Shown piece after piece: positions 52,593 through 62,981 of a stretch of 64,000 bases of DNA. The position numbers and the translations under genes are program-made. The notes beneath the pieces were generated by a model, which made no database searches, was not told the DNA's origin, and saw nothing but the letters and a program-made list of their open reading frames with translations. Origin of the DNA: Thalassobacillus devorans (GTDB taxonomy: Bacteria > Bacillota > Bacilli > Bacillales > Halobacillaceae); NCBI RefSeq assembly GCF_011761345.1, contig NZ_JAASRY010000004.1, positions 351,071-415,070 on the forward strand, in the 5' to 3' direction. Numbering within the stretch: the stretch's first letter is position 1; every line of letters starts with the position of its first letter.

Positions 52593-53516
52593 TTAGTAGT
52601 ATATTGTCCGCCTTTGAGCTGCCTTCTCTATTCGACAACGCCGGGTTGTAGTCGTTTCCCCATCAATTTGTACCGGTATTTTCGCAACTGATTCTATGAT
52701 AATTGATTTGCCTTTATACTCTTTTACTTCCCTTAAAGATGTGTGTTTCCCAAAAAACACCGTAATAAACAAAAGCAGAATCTTCCACTTCGCAATCCTC
52801 TCTATAATAATTATCGAATATAATTCATCTTTTAGACTCGCTTGCGGTGCAATTTTCATTCCGCCCCCATAATAGGGATGATTGGCGACAGTCACCATTA
52901 AAGCGCGTGTATCGTGTACGACATTCCCATCAACCTTCACCATGATTGGAAGGGCTTCATATTTTGGTAAAACTGCCAATAAAGCTGTAACATAGCTTAG
53001 GGAACCAATTCTGATGCGATTAAAAAAACGCTTGAGCAGGGAACCTTCCGCTTTATTTGCAACAGCAGCGTCGAAGCCGATCCCAATGCTATTCATAAAA
53101 AACTTCCTTTTCCGTGGCGAGAGCTTGAGTTGATAAGTACCTGGCAAAAAGGTAAGCTTCCTGGGAGCACGTATGATGTGTTTAAAGCTATTCAGGGGAT
53201 CGTTTGGAATCCCAGCGCCACGGGCAAAGTCATTCCCTGATCCAGCAGGAATGAAAGCCATGGGAATTTGCGGGTATGCATTCAGCCCATTCATTACTTC
53301 ATGAAAGGTTCCGTCGCCTCCGATGACAATCACTGTTTTAACCTGTTCCTTATATATCTCCGCAATCTGCGCTGCAATCTCTTCCGCATGCCCTTTATAT
53401 TCGGTAAAAAAGGTGCGGCATTGATTGTTTTTAAAGGAAACATCCCGCTGGATTTTTTGGAATCGTTTCAAGGCACTGCCATAACCCGCTATCGGATTAA
53501 CAATGACAATATACAT
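52593..53516 (-). CDS. ytlR: Diacylglycerol/lipid kinase family protein YtlR
   Basis: A 307-residue DAGK catalytic-domain protein. VIVNPIAGYGSALKRFQ (N-terminal), VIGGDGTFHEVMNGL (GGDGT nucleotide loop, about residue 65) and IPAGSGNDFARG are present, followed by the beta-sandwich half. It phosphorylates a lipid or sphingosine-like substrate; which is unknown. The ATG at 53516 has AGGGAGG at 6 bp. Confidence 0.92.
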   Translation of the reverse strand: MYIVIVNPIAGYGSALKRFQKIQRDVSFKNNQCRTFFTEYKGHAEEIAAQIAEIYKEQVKTVIVIGGDGTFHEVMNGLNAYPQIPMAFIPAGSGNDFARGAGIPNDPLNSFKHIIRAPRKLTFLPGTYQLKLSPRKRKFFMNSIGIGFDAAVANKAEGSLLKRFFNRIRIGSLSYVTALLAVLPKYEALPIMVKVDGNVVHDTRALMVTVANHPYYGGGMKIAPQASLKDELYSIIIIERIAKWKILLLFITVFFGKHTSLREVKEYKGKSIIIESVAKIPVQIDGETTTTRRCRIEKAAQRRTIYY

Positions 53517-53619
53517 GTGTTTCCTCCCTAATCCCGACAAGACATGGGTGTGAGTCTATTATACTATAATAATAGGAATCGGAATATAAAGTAATTCAAC
53601 ACCCTGCCCAAAAAGCAAA

Positions 53620-54519
53620 CTATCTAAAGAAGGCTTCTTCTTCCTGATCCCACTCCGGCCGTTTAATCGAACTAGTCTGACTGTGCTTCACCAATGCTTC
53701 CGCTGCCTTTAACTGCTGATGTTTCAATGGAGCGCGCAACCTTCGCTTTTCTTCGAACCAGTCCGGATATTCCTTTTTGCCGATATAATCGGTATGGTAA
53801 CGTTCAACAGGTGAGCTAAAATCATTTTCTGGAGCAAGAATTACCTTCTTATAGGGAAAATCTATTCCATATTTAGCCAGGACACTTTTCACGTAGGTTT
53901 CACTTCGATTTAAAGCTATCAATGGACTAATGAAGTTCGTTTTGGCGCTTCCTTCTATCGCCCAGGTTTTATTGTCTTCTGCTACAATTACAGCTCCTGC
54001 AGGGGCTTCTATCCTATGTATGATTTCTATTCCTAATGGACCTATAACTATGGTGTTTATTTCTAACGGTGCCTGCTTGATTTTGACGATAGGCTCATAC
54101 ATGATGAAAAAGATATCAGGAAAACGTTGTAAAAAGTATTTCAAACTTCTGTCTTGCTTGTAATCAGCATTCATAAACGACTTTTCCCATAAAGTTGACG
54201 TTGCCCATTTCAGTTGAAAAGTATAAATTTCATCCAGAAACCTTTGTTTTTCATCTAGTAACGAAACAGGCGGTACGTCAGGTGGGAAATAGTCCTGGAC
54301 TTCTTCGTTTTTTCTTTGGAACAATTGCCTCCACTTTGAGCCCCCGCCTTGTTCCTCTGGTTCGTCTTCAGGCTGCTCTAGCGCTAGTAGCTGCTCCCCC
54401 CACCTCTTTCTCATTGTCTGCCAATGCTGTTTTTTTGCTCGAATGAACTGTCCCGGATATCGGTACATATTCGTTTCATAACGAGAGATGTAGTCCTGCA
54501 ATTTGATCAGCTGAGCCAT
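53620..54519 (-). CDS. ytlQ: YtlQ-like protein (NERD-related)
   Basis: A 299-residue protein between ytlR and ytlP. The N-terminal half is helical (about 1-120, with a polar insert EQPEDEPEEQGGGSKW); the C-terminal half has strands like NTIVIGPLGIEIIHRIEAPA and VAEDNKTWAIEGSAK, reminiscent of the nuclease-related NERD fold. No clear catalytic set is seen. The ATG at 54519 has GGGGTGA; a longer frame enters thpR. The operon spacing is 4 bp. Confidence 0.8.
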   Translation of the reverse strand: MAQLIKLQDYISRYETNMYRYPGQFIRAKKQHWQTMRKRWGEQLLALEQPEDEPEEQGGGSKWRQLFQRKNEEVQDYFPPDVPPVSLLDEKQRFLDEIYTFQLKWATSTLWEKSFMNADYKQDRSLKYFLQRFPDIFFIMYEPIVKIKQAPLEINTIVIGPLGIEIIHRIEAPAGAVIVAEDNKTWAIEGSAKTNFISPLIALNRSETYVKSVLAKYGIDFPYKKVILAPENDFSSPVERYHTDYIGKKEYPDWFEEKRRLRAPLKHQQLKAAEALVKHSQTSSIKRPEWDQEEEAFFR

Positions 54520-54523
54520 TTTT

Positions 54524-55090
54524 TCACCCCAATTCAACAGTATCAATTACTTCATATTTAGGAAACTCCCCTGGATGGATCCGGTATAGATGGAAGCGGT
54601 CAATTGTAAAAGTAATCGCACGTTTATATTTCTCCAGCTGTTCAATGGAAAAAGGTTTGTCCTGTTTTTGATCCCATTTTTTGGCCAAAGTAATATGCGG
54701 ACGGTATGGCCGATTTTCCTTGGGAAAGCCAGCTTGCTTAAGTGCTTGCTCTACCATCTCTTTCACTTTTTGTAATGATGGATGATTTTCCACTCCCATA
54801 AATAACACCCGAGGACGTTGTTTATGACCAAAAAAACTCAAGTCGGCTGCTTTTACTGCAAAATACTCAGGATACTTTGAGTCATGCAGCCTCTTTTTTA
54901 CTTCTTCTATCTTATCATCGGCAACTGCGCCGAGAAATTTCAATGTGATATGAAAGTCATTTCGATGGGTCCAGGTTTTATAGGATACCGAAGACCCTAA
55001 ATCCTTCTGCCACTCAGTAAGTACCTGACGTATTTCCTCGGAAATAGGTATACCAACAAAATAATGAGGATATCCTCCCACTGTATTCAT
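54524..55090 (-). CDS. thpR: RNA 2',3'-cyclic phosphodiesterase
   Basis: A 188-residue 2H phosphoesterase. The paired HxT motifs are in RNDFHITLKFLGAV (about residue 48) and RPYRPHITLAKKWD (about residue 133). It hydrolyses cyclic phosphate ends of RNA (LigT-like). Its start overlaps the stop of the MFS gene by 4 bp. Confidence 0.94.
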   Translation of the reverse strand: MNTVGGYPHYFVGIPISEEIRQVLTEWQKDLGSSVSYKTWTHRNDFHITLKFLGAVADDKIEEVKKRLHDSKYPEYFAVKAADLSFFGHKQRPRVLFMGVENHPSLQKVKEMVEQALKQAGFPKENRPYRPHITLAKKWDQKQDKPFSIEQLEKYKRAITFTIDRFHLYRIHPGEFPKYEVIDTVELG

Positions 55091-56265
55091 CCTCCCTGAA
55101 TAATTATCTGTTTTCCTTCTCTTTTACTTACTAATGTAATAAGAATTATCCCTGTAAAGGTCATGGCCGAGAAAAAGCCATACATGCCAAATACATGGAA
55201 GGCATCAATTAAAACGCCTCCTAAAAAGGTGAAAAAAGCATTCCCTAACCCATTGCCAACAGCTGAATATAATCCTACTGCAGTAGCGATGACATCTTTT
55301 GGTGCCAGTTCTCGGACCAGAATCAAAGCGGATGGAATATATAAACCAACAGATATTCCTTGCATAATCGTCGTAGCATAAACGATTTCACTGGTCGGCT
55401 CAAATGCATAGACAAACCAACGGACGAACGAAACAGATGAGCTGATAATCAGTACTCGAAAAATCCCTAGGCGATCGATGATGAATTGTGACACTTTCAT
55501 AAATGGAGCTTCGCTGCCAGCTGCAAATAAAAAAGCGATTCCCACCGCTGTTAGTGTTCCACCGACTGTTAAAATGAATGTACCAAAATAATAGTTATTC
55601 GCCAGGACAGGACCGAAAACCAAAAAGTTGGAGACTAAAAAAATCATGAAACTTTTTTGCTTACTTAGTACCTTTATACCTTCCCGAAAAGATACAGTCA
55701 CACCTTCCCCATGTTTTGGAAACCGTGAAAGTGAAAATAAAGCAACAATCAGCCCGCCTCCAAAGAATACGAAAATCCAATTAAGAGAGCCTGCTTCCTC
55801 GGTGACACGTCCTAAAACAAAGACAGCGACCGCAAAACCGACAGCTCCCCATAATCGAATGTTACCGTATTGCCTGCCATGTTTCTGAACATAACTCAGC
55901 GACAGGCTATCGGAAAGGGGAACGATACCCGATTGAAATATCGCAATGGCTACCATTCCGATATATAAAATGAGAAACTCCTGCCACACGGGATACAGCA
56001 CTCCGAACAGAGCAGCAAGTAATGTTGCTATCGCAAGCAGACGTCTCGTCCGTTTAGTATGATCACTTATCATTCCCCACAAAGGCTGAACGAAAATAGT
56101 GACCAATGGCAAAGCAGCTATAATCAAACCGATCTGGGTATGATTCAATCCCTTTTCATCCTCTAAGAAAATAGATAGTAAGGGAAACAAGGCACCAAAC
56201 CCAAAGAAGGTGAAAAAATAATATATTTGAAAGAAACGGTATGTCTTATGATTATAATCTTGCAC
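55087..56265 (-). CDS. MFS transporter
   Basis: A 392-residue major facilitator with about 12 membrane segments. The loop WGMISDHTKRTRRLLA (about residue 65) is the MFS signature G-x-x-x-D-R/H-x-x-R-R. It belongs to the nucleoside/3-phenylpropionate-like branch by general look; the substrate is unknown. The start is a GTG with GAGGGAA at 7 bp. Its stop overlaps thpR. Confidence 0.87.
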   Translation of the reverse strand: MQDYNHKTYRFFQIYYFFTFFGFGALFPLLSIFLEDEKGLNHTQIGLIIAALPLVTIFVQPLWGMISDHTKRTRRLLAIATLLAALFGVLYPVWQEFLILYIGMVAIAIFQSGIVPLSDSLSLSYVQKHGRQYGNIRLWGAVGFAVAVFVLGRVTEEAGSLNWIFVFFGGGLIVALFSLSRFPKHGEGVTVSFREGIKVLSKQKSFMIFLVSNFLVFGPVLANNYYFGTFILTVGGTLTAVGIAFLFAAGSEAPFMKVSQFIIDRLGIFRVLIISSSVSFVRWFVYAFEPTSEIVYATTIMQGISVGLYIPSALILVRELAPKDVIATAVGLYSAVGNGLGNAFFTFLGGVLIDAFHVFGMYGFFSAMTFTGIILITLVSKREGKQIIIQGG

Positions 56266-56296
56266 AGATTTTCCCTCTTTCTTAAACGGTGACTGG

Positions 56297-57682
56297 TTAT
56301 TTTGTCAACTGATAGATTGCTTCTGCATAAATAGCGACGGCTGCCACCATATCCTGTATACGAACATATTCATCCACTTGATGAGCGGTGTCAGGACTGT
56401 CTGGGAACATGGCACCATAGGCGACTCCAGCCTTCAAAGCTCTCGCATAAGTAGCTCCCCCGATGGCTTCCGCTTTTGTTCGATTTCCTGTGTGGCGGTT
56501 ATAGATATTCAGCAACGCAGAAACACCTTCATGGCCTTCATCTATATATAAAGGCCTCAAGTGGTCATATACCTTATAGTTTCCCTTCCACCTTGTCGCT
56601 TGCTGCTGTATCTTATATAGAAGCGCTTCACTTTCCTGTGTTACAGGGTAGCGGATATTGAGACCGGCTACCAGTTCTGTTTCACTCAATTGGAATGAGC
56701 CAAGGTTCATCGTCAAAGAACCCGAAACATCATCGTGATGTTTTATTCCAAGCTTCTCACCACTGTTATCACCGAGAATCTCTGTCAGCTGGGAGAAACA
56801 TTCATATGCTACCTCGGACAATGGAAGGGCAGTTAAAAATCTAATCAATTCAATTATTGCATTGACACCTTGTGATGGCTTACTGGCATGGGCCCCTTTT
56901 CCGTGAACTTCCACCATCATATGATCGTTATCTAGACTACATTTTCCTCCTAATCCCTTAGCTTTGATGTAAGAGGTGAACTTTTGTTCCACCAATTCAT
57001 GATTATCCGTACGAAGTGTTGCAATCGCCTTGTCAGGGACCATATTCAGACGATCTCCTCCTTCAATACGGATTATTTGTATTTGCCCGTCACTGAAATG
57101 ATTTAAAACAGGCAGCTCCATATAGCCATCGATCAAACCTTTTTCTGCATGGATGACTGGAAACGCTGCATCCGGTGAGAAGCCGAAGGAAGGCATTTCT
57201 TCCTGTTTAAAATAATAATCGATCCCCTGCCAATCTCTTTCTTCATCGGTACCTAAAATCAGCCGTATCCTTTTATTCGGTTCAAAACCCTGGTCTTTCA
57301 GCAGTTTCATTGCTATATAGGCGGCCACTATCGGTCCTTTATCATCCTGTGCTCCCCTGCCATATAAGTTGCCATCTTTGATGACAGGCTCAAAGGGATC
57401 ACTGCTCCAGCCATCTCCGGCCGGGACAACATCCAGGTGACCAAGAATGCCCAGTAATTGCTCGCCCTCTCCCCATTCGATATGACCAGCATACCCTGAC
57501 AGGTTTTTCACTTGAAATCCGTCTTCCCGGCCAATGGCAAGCATCTCTTTTAAAGCGTCATCTATTTTCTTTCCAAAAGGGTAGTGACTATCTTCTTCAA
57601 ACACACTGGGAATACGTAACAAGCGTTTAACTTTTGTCAGATATTCATCCTTATAATTAGGAGCTAATACCTTGAAATCCAT
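56297..57682 (-). CDS. pepV: Dipeptidase PepV
   Basis: A 461-residue M20 family metallodipeptidase. LLGILGHLDVVPAGDGW (zinc H and D), GRGAQDDKGPIVAAYIA (bridging Asp), LGTDEERDWQGIDYYF (catalytic Glu) and GGATYARALKAGVAYG are present. It releases N-terminal residues from dipeptides. GAGGAG precedes the ATG. It is followed by the MFS gene 31 bp on. Confidence 0.95.
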   Translation of the reverse strand: MDFKVLAPNYKDEYLTKVKRLLRIPSVFEEDSHYPFGKKIDDALKEMLAIGREDGFQVKNLSGYAGHIEWGEGEQLLGILGHLDVVPAGDGWSSDPFEPVIKDGNLYGRGAQDDKGPIVAAYIAMKLLKDQGFEPNKRIRLILGTDEERDWQGIDYYFKQEEMPSFGFSPDAAFPVIHAEKGLIDGYMELPVLNHFSDGQIQIIRIEGGDRLNMVPDKAIATLRTDNHELVEQKFTSYIKAKGLGGKCSLDNDHMMVEVHGKGAHASKPSQGVNAIIELIRFLTALPLSEVAYECFSQLTEILGDNSGEKLGIKHHDDVSGSLTMNLGSFQLSETELVAGLNIRYPVTQESEALLYKIQQQATRWKGNYKVYDHLRPLYIDEGHEGVSALLNIYNRHTGNRTKAEAIGGATYARALKAGVAYGAMFPDSPDTAHQVDEYVRIQDMVAAVAIYAEAIYQLTK

Positions 57683-57684
57683 AC

Positions 57685-58704
57685 TTACTCCTCTTTTCCG
57701 GCTATAGTTTTGTAGGTATGTTCATCACAAATAGCAAAAAGCCTGGCGGATTCCGGGATTGGTTCCCCTAAACGCCGATTGATATTCAAGTCGTTACCAT
57801 CAGCAATCAAGGTTGCCCCTTGCTTCAGCAAGGAATCGAAGGCATCCTGGTAGGTATTCCACTCTTTCTGTCTCGGTATCAGGTGTAAATCATCCCCATG
57901 GGAACGACTTAATAACTGCCCATAAATACTCGAGACGCCATTCATAAATGCGGAACGGACTGCCAAGGAGGAAATCGTTTCGTTGGAAACAATAAACTCA
58001 TCCACTTTAATATGCTTGAAATTTTTGATGTGGGCTTCTTCCATCACTTCCACAATTGTATGTACATTCGGTGCAAGTGCTTCTACAGAAGAAGCAATCA
58101 ATAAGCTCTTTCCATCAATCAATTGGTCATCATTAATCCGATCATCGGAGAAAATCATAACTGCATGTGCTTCCGAGACATTTGCTTTCATTAAAGTTTC
58201 TTTTGCTGAGGCATTTCCTTTAATGTAATGGATGTTATCTTTTAGGAAAGGGGCTTCTTTCAAGTCATCGATAATTACAACTTCTGCCTGGTCATAGGTA
58301 TCCATAATTTCCTGAATAGCAAAAGAAGCCTTTTGTGACCATCCGATAATAATATAATGTTTTTTATCTTTGTACACGATCGCACCCTCCAAACGTTTTT
58401 TCCTGAAACCAGCCAGCCCATCTACTACTTTTCCAATCACTACACCAATTAAGCCAATTCCTAATATATATAGGAAAATAGCAATTAAACGTCCTGCTAT
58501 GGTGACAGGATAATAATCTCCATACCCTACCGTTGTCACTGTAGTCATGACCCACCAGAAACCATCAAAATAGGTCGGAAAAGAGTCCCTTTCCACATTG
58601 ACAATCAGAATGGTACCAAACACAACCAATAAGCCACTGGACAAAAATAAAATATAATTATTGATATTGACCATTTTCGTGAACAATCTCCGTAGAATGT
58701 ACAA
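57685..58704 (-). CDS. Potassium channel with TrkA-N (RCK) domain
   Basis: A 339-residue two-membrane-helix K+ channel. The selectivity filter TTVTTVGYGDYYPVT (about residue 60) lies between helices at about 18-36 and 76-100, followed by an RCK domain with HYIIIGWSQKASFAIQEIM (Rossmann, modified) and AHAVMIFSDDRINDD. The TTG at 58704 is preferred since AAAGGAG lies 8 bp upstream; the ATG at 58722 overlaps that site. Similar to B. subtilis YugO. It starts the pepV operon. Confidence 0.93.
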   Translation of the reverse strand: MYILRRLFTKMVNINNYILFLSSGLLVVFGTILIVNVERDSFPTYFDGFWWVMTTVTTVGYGDYYPVTIAGRLIAIFLYILGIGLIGVVIGKVVDGLAGFRKKRLEGAIVYKDKKHYIIIGWSQKASFAIQEIMDTYDQAEVVIIDDLKEAPFLKDNIHYIKGNASAKETLMKANVSEAHAVMIFSDDRINDDQLIDGKSLLIASSVEALAPNVHTIVEVMEEAHIKNFKHIKVDEFIVSNETISSLAVRSAFMNGVSSIYGQLLSRSHGDDLHLIPRQKEWNTYQDAFDSLLKQGATLIADGNDLNINRRLGEPIPESARLFAICDEHTYKTIAGKEE

Positions 58705-58754
58705 GGTCGATGCTCCTTTCATTTAATATTTATGTAAATTTAGTGAAATGTCTG

Positions 58755-58772
58755 TAAATTCGAGCGAATTTA
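58755..58772. promoter_or_regulatory. Perfect 8-bp inverted repeat between the K+ channel gene and ytzE
   Basis: TAAATTCG (58755-58762) and CGAATTTA (58765-58772) flank two bases. It lies 50 bp upstream of the channel start and 96 bp upstream of ytzE. A plausible operator for YtzE or another regulator. Confidence 0.5.
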
Positions 58773-58867
58773 ATAGCATATATTCTTCTCTTTGGTGTAA
58801 AATATAAATAACTTCATAGCGTCACTCGCACATTAAATTCCTACGAATGAATCTAAGGAGTGGTTAT

Positions 58868-59086
58868 TTGAATCATTCATCATCCCGTATGCTAAACAGG
58901 ATCAAAGCTGTCTATCTGTATATCAGAGAAGAAGGACCAGTTACGACAGCACAGCTAGCGGAAGAGTTCGGGACTACGGACCGGACAATCCAAAGGGATT
59001 TGACAGTTTTGGAATACAATGGACTGGTGGATAGCCCTCACCGCGGCAAGTGGACGATAACCGAAAAAAAAGTTAAAATTTCATGA
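58868..59086 (+). CDS. ytzE: YtzE, small DeoR-type HTH regulator
   Basis: A 72-residue protein that is just the DeoR winged-helix domain: RMLNRIKAVYLYIREEG, TTAQLAEEFGTTDRTIQRDL (recognition helix) and GLVDSPHRGKWTITEKKVKI. The effector-binding domain of DeoR regulators is absent. The start is a TTG at 58868 with AAGGAG at 7 bp; the upstream ATG at 58847 has none. Target genes are unknown. It is followed by a terminator. Confidence 0.88.
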   Translation: MNHSSSRMLNRIKAVYLYIREEGPVTTAQLAEEFGTTDRTIQRDLTVLEYNGLVDSPHRGKWTITEKKVKIS

Positions 59087-59100
59087 TCATATGATAAAGT

Positions 59101-59123
59101 CACCCGGACTATAAGCCCGGGTG
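59101..59123 (+). terminator. Terminator of ytzE
   Basis: CACCCGG and CCGGGTG pair around a nine-base loop, followed by CTTTTTT. Confidence 0.85.
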
Positions 59124-59227
59124 CTTTTTTGCACTTTAACAATTTTTTATATTTGTTGGATTAAAATATAAGAGAAACTTTGGTTTGTAAGTACTCCAAG
59201 TTTTACTAAATTCCCGATAACTCCCAA

Positions 59228-59947
59228 TCACATATTTGTAAGCTCTTTTAAGTAAGCAACTTCCTCATCGGATAGTTCACGGTATTCCCCGGGAGCTAAA
59301 TCTTCATCAAGCTTAAGTGTGCCCATACTGATCCTTTTAAGGTACGTCACCCGTTTTCCTACGGCCTCAAACATTCGCTTGACTTGATGGTATTTACCTT
59401 CTGTAATAGTAAGTTCTATTTCAGATACTGCCCCTGTCACCAGTATCTGTAACTGTCCAGACTTTGTGACATAACCATCATCCAGGGTAACCCCTTTGTT
59501 AAACTTTTCTATATCGGCATCTGTCACTTCTCCATCAATAACAGCAAAATAGGTTTTTCCTACATCCTTTTTTGGCGAGGTGAGGCGATGAGCAAGCTGG
59601 CCATCGTTCGTAATAAGCAGCAGCCCCTCTGTATCTTTATCCAGCCTGCCAACAGGAAAAGGTTCAAATATTAAATCTTCAGGCTGTAAGATTTCAATGA
59701 CCGTTTCCTCGACAGCATCCTCCGTAGCTGAAACCAGCCCATCCGGCTTATTCATCATCAAATATATGAACTCCCGGTACTCGACCATCTCCCCATAGAC
59801 CGTTACCTGATCTCTTTCAGGGTCGACATGGATTTTCGGACTGTTAACAGATGATTCATTCACTCGAACATTCCCTGACTTCAATAAGGCTTTTACTTCT
59901 TTACGTGTTCCATAACCCATATGGGATAATAACTTATCAATTCGCAT
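59228..59947 (-). CDS. ytzG: Pseudouridine synthase RsuA/RluB/E/F family (YtzG)
   Basis: A 239-residue rRNA pseudouridine synthase. An S4 domain (about 1-50, RIDKLLSHMGYGTRKEVKAL), the catalytic aspartate in PVGRLDKDTEGLLLITNDG (about residue 102) and the motif GKYHQVKRMFEAVGK are present. It probably acts on 16S rRNA, as RsuA does. The second ATG at 59947 has AGGAGG at 6 bp. It follows ytgP by 10 bp. Confidence 0.94.
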   Translation of the reverse strand: MRIDKLLSHMGYGTRKEVKALLKSGNVRVNESSVNSPKIHVDPERDQVTVYGEMVEYREFIYLMMNKPDGLVSATEDAVEETVIEILQPEDLIFEPFPVGRLDKDTEGLLLITNDGQLAHRLTSPKKDVGKTYFAVIDGEVTDADIEKFNKGVTLDDGYVTKSGQLQILVTGAVSEIELTITEGKYHQVKRMFEAVGKRVTYLKRISMGTLKLDEDLAPGEYRELSDEEVAYLKELTNM

Positions 59948-59957
59948 CATTCGCCTC

Positions 59958-61583
59958 CTAGCCCTGATTCCTTTTTAAGAATCTGTCTAACACTCGAACT
60001 TTACCTCCAAGTACCCGTTCCAGTAAGGTTGATTGATAGGCAAGCCATAAATAAATACCGCCTCCCGCAGTCACACCTGTAATCAATACAATCATGGCAT
60101 CGAGACGACTGGATGTCGGGTCCATAACAAAACTGAACAGAAACTTAAGAATAAATAAAACTGCAGCCATGATAGCTGTAAAAATAATAACCAAAAGTGA
60201 CCTCTTAAATAGAGGGCCCATCGGAAATGCAGCTTTTTTCTTCACTCTCCACATATTAAGCAATACTGCTGTGCCTACAGCAAGCAACGTGGCAAAAATA
60301 GAACCTTTTGCCCCGAAAGCTAAAATCAATGGTATATTCAAAGATGATTTAATAATAAGCCCTGCAGTTAAACTGATAACCGTGAAATTCTGCTGGTTGA
60401 TTCCCTGCAGTACTGCTGCACTGACGGAAAATAATCCAAACAATAATGATGCAGGAGCATACCAGGCCAGCCAAGGCCCCTTTACTTCAATACCTTCGAT
60501 TCCATATAACGCGCCATAAGCTTCACCTGACAAGACTGCAAGTCCAACAACAGCAGGAAGAATCAATAACACAACAATCTGAAAAACCTGATTGATTTGC
60601 TTATGCATCAACTGTGTCTTCTGTTCTGTATAGGAAGCAGTTACAGCTGGCAGCATTGAAAGTGACAAACCAGTAGCTAAAGTCATCGGAATAACCACTA
60701 GCTTATGCCCATACATGATAATCGCTGCGTAAGCAGTATTCGCTAATTCACCTTGTCCGGCAACATACATCGCATCCATGAATGTAAGGTTATCGATAAA
60801 CTGATATAAAGGGATTGCAATACCTACCAGCACAAATGGCCCCGCATAGCCAAGCAGTTCCTTAAACATTTTCTTCTGTGGGATATCATACGAATAATCT
60901 TGTTGTTCCAAATGACGATCTAAGTAGGTTTTTCGCTTTCTCCAATAAATATAAAGAACCAATCCAGAGGCAAGCGCTCCTATAAATGCTGCAAATGTAG
61001 CGAATCCCACTGCAACCTCAATCGGTCCATCAAAGATCTCTACTACGATAAAAACAGCGATCAACAAGAAAGCGATTCTTGCCACTTGCTCGACCACCTG
61101 AGAAACAGCAGTAGGTGCCATGGATTCATGCCCCTGGAAAAATCCTCGCACTATACTCATGCTTGGAATAAGCAATAATGCAAAACTCACCATCTGAATG
61201 ACATTTGTTACGGATGCAAGAGAAATCTCTTCATCACCTTGTCTGATAGACATCTTAGCTAAGCTTTCTGCGCCGAAAAACATGAGTAAAAATGCAACTA
61301 ATCCAGTAAGTGCCATCAACTGCATCCCGGACTTCAAAATTTTCCTGCTTGTTTCATAATCACCAAGAGAGTTATACTTTGAAACGAACTTAGACACGGC
61401 TAAAGGCACACCCAATGTGGATATACTGATGAAGATCGTGTATGGTATATAGGCAAAGCCGTATAAAGTACCACCTGTGTCGCCAACCATCGCCTCAAAA
61501 GGAATGAGGTAAATCATTCCCAAGAATTTCGATAAAAATGTGGCTCCTGTCAGGAGCATGGTTCCTTTAACTATTTTCGACAT
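59958..61583 (-). CDS. ytgP: YtgP, MurJ/SpoVB-like polysaccharide flippase
   Basis: A 541-residue MOP-superfamily flippase with about 14 membrane segments. Its start, [20 protein letters not shown], and [20 protein letters not shown] are typical. YtgP (MurJ of B. subtilis) moves lipid II across the membrane in cell-wall synthesis, redundant with Amj. AAGGTGGA precedes the ATG. It is divergent from ytfP and in operon with ytzG. Confidence 0.93.
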   Translation of the reverse strand: MSKIVKGTMLLTGATFLSKFLGMIYLIPFEAMVGDTGGTLYGFAYIPYTIFISISTLGVPLAVSKFVSKYNSLGDYETSRKILKSGMQLMALTGLVAFLLMFFGAESLAKMSIRQGDEEISLASVTNVIQMVSFALLLIPSMSIVRGFFQGHESMAPTAVSQVVEQVARIAFLLIAVFIVVEIFDGPIEVAVGFATFAAFIGALASGLVLYIYWRKRKTYLDRHLEQQDYSYDIPQKKMFKELLGYAGPFVLVGIAIPLYQFIDNLTFMDAMYVAGQGELANTAYAAIIMYGHKLVVIPMTLATGLSLSMLPAVTASYTEQKTQLMHKQINQVFQIVVLLILPAVVGLAVLSGEAYGALYGIEGIEVKGPWLAWYAPASLLFGLFSVSAAVLQGINQQNFTVISLTAGLIIKSSLNIPLILAFGAKGSIFATLLAVGTAVLLNMWRVKKKAAFPMGPLFKRSLLVIIFTAIMAAVLFILKFLFSFVMDPTSSRLDAMIVLITGVTAGGGIYLWLAYQSTLLERVLGGKVRVLDRFLKRNQG

Positions 61584-61701
61584 TTCTATTTATTCCACCT
61601 TCATTGATTGTAGAGTCGAACGAATCTATTTTACCATAAATAAAGGTGTTTCAAATCATATAACATTCACTAGCAACTATTATTTGAAAGGAATGACTAT
61701 A

Positions 61702-62964
61702 TTGGCCTACGAAACAGCAATCATCGGCGGAGGACCTTCCGGCTTAATGGCTGCTATTGCAGCAGCGGAGCAAGGTGTTTCTACGATATTGATAGACAAA
61801 GGAAATAAGCTGGGTAAAAAACTTGCTATATCTGGTGGAGGCAGGTGTAATGTCACGAACCGCCTTCCGCAGGATGAAGTAATCAAGCATATACCAGGGA
61901 ATGGAAAGTTTCTATATAGTGCTTTTTCAGTTTTTAATAATTACGATATCATCGATTTTTTTGAAGGCTTAGGTGTAGCATTAAAAGAAGAAGACCACGG
62001 AAGGATGTTTCCGGCAAGCAATAAAGCGAAGGATGTAGTCAATGTCCTGCTTAGGCGTCTGGATGAGTTAGGTGTGGAAATCAGGACAAACACTCCTGTA
62101 GAAGCAGTAGATTACGGAAAGGATAGTCATACGATCATTTTAAAAGAAAAAGAAAAAATCATTACGAAAACGATCGTACTGGCTGTTGGGGGAAAATCAG
62201 TTCCTCATACGGGAAGCACAGGGGATGGTTATGCGTGGGCAAAAAAAGCAGGTCACACGATCACAGAACTATACCCCACCGAAGTTCCACTAATTTCTTA
62301 TGATCGTTTTATTAAAAATAGATCCCTGCAGGGACTATCGCTTAGAGGTGTAGCCGTTTCTGTTCTCAACCAAAAAGGAAAGCCGATCATCACTCACCAG
62401 ATGGATATGATTTTCACCCATTTCGGGCTTTCCGGCCCTGCAATTTTAAGATGCTCTCAATTTGTAGTGAAAGAGCTGATGAAAGGAAATCGGCCGGTTC
62501 AATTAGAAATCGATATATTACCAGATCAAAAAGAGCCTGCATTAATGGATCAGTTCCACTCCTTAGTAAAAGAACAACCAAGGAAAAGTATGCGCAACCT
62601 ATTGAAAGGGATGGTACCTGAGCGCCTATTGGATTTTATCCTGGAGAAGGCTGAAATTGCAGCCGAAGATAAAGCTGCAAATATTTCAAATGAACAACTT
62701 AGAAAGTTAGTTGCCTATTTAAAGCATTTCTCGGTAAATATTCATGACACACAGTCGATTGAAAAAGCGTTCGTGACGGGGGGCGGTGTGGCTATAAAAG
62801 AAGTGGTACCGAACACCATGCAGTCAAAGCTGATGCCGAGGCTATATTTTTGCGGAGAAATTCTCGATATTCATGGTTATACGGGGGGATATAATATCAC
62901 ATCGGCGATGGTGACCGGACGAGTAGCTGGTATGCACGCTGCCTGGGAAGCAATGGGCTCATAA
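61702..62964 (+). CDS. ytfP: YtfP, HI0933-like FAD-dependent oxidoreductase
   Basis: A 420-residue flavoprotein. [19 protein letters not shown] (FAD dinucleotide), [34 protein letters not shown] and [20 protein letters not shown] are the family signatures. The substrate is unknown; some relatives act on modified nucleosides. The TTG at 61702 is preferred with GAAAGGA at 9 bp; the ATG at 61693 directly abuts that site. A composite palindromic element follows. Confidence 0.93.
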   Translation: MAYETAIIGGGPSGLMAAIAAAEQGVSTILIDKGNKLGKKLAISGGGRCNVTNRLPQDEVIKHIPGNGKFLYSAFSVFNNYDIIDFFEGLGVALKEEDHGRMFPASNKAKDVVNVLLRRLDELGVEIRTNTPVEAVDYGKDSHTIILKEKEKIITKTIVLAVGGKSVPHTGSTGDGYAWAKKAGHTITELYPTEVPLISYDRFIKNRSLQGLSLRGVAVSVLNQKGKPIITHQMDMIFTHFGLSGPAILRCSQFVVKELMKGNRPVQLEIDILPDQKEPALMDQFHSLVKEQPRKSMRNLLKGMVPERLLDFILEKAEIAAEDKAANISNEQLRKLVAYLKHFSVNIHDTQSIEKAFVTGGGVAIKEVVPNTMQSKLMPRLYFCGEILDIHGYTGGYNITSAMVTGRVAGMHAAWEAMGS

Positions 62965-62981
62965 TTTTTTGTTTATTAAAG

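Noticed and set aside
52432..52638. 68-codon ORF between ytmP and ytlR
   Set aside because: It begins inside ytlR in another frame, has no good ribosome site and composition unlike its neighbours; the gap is better read as untranslated.
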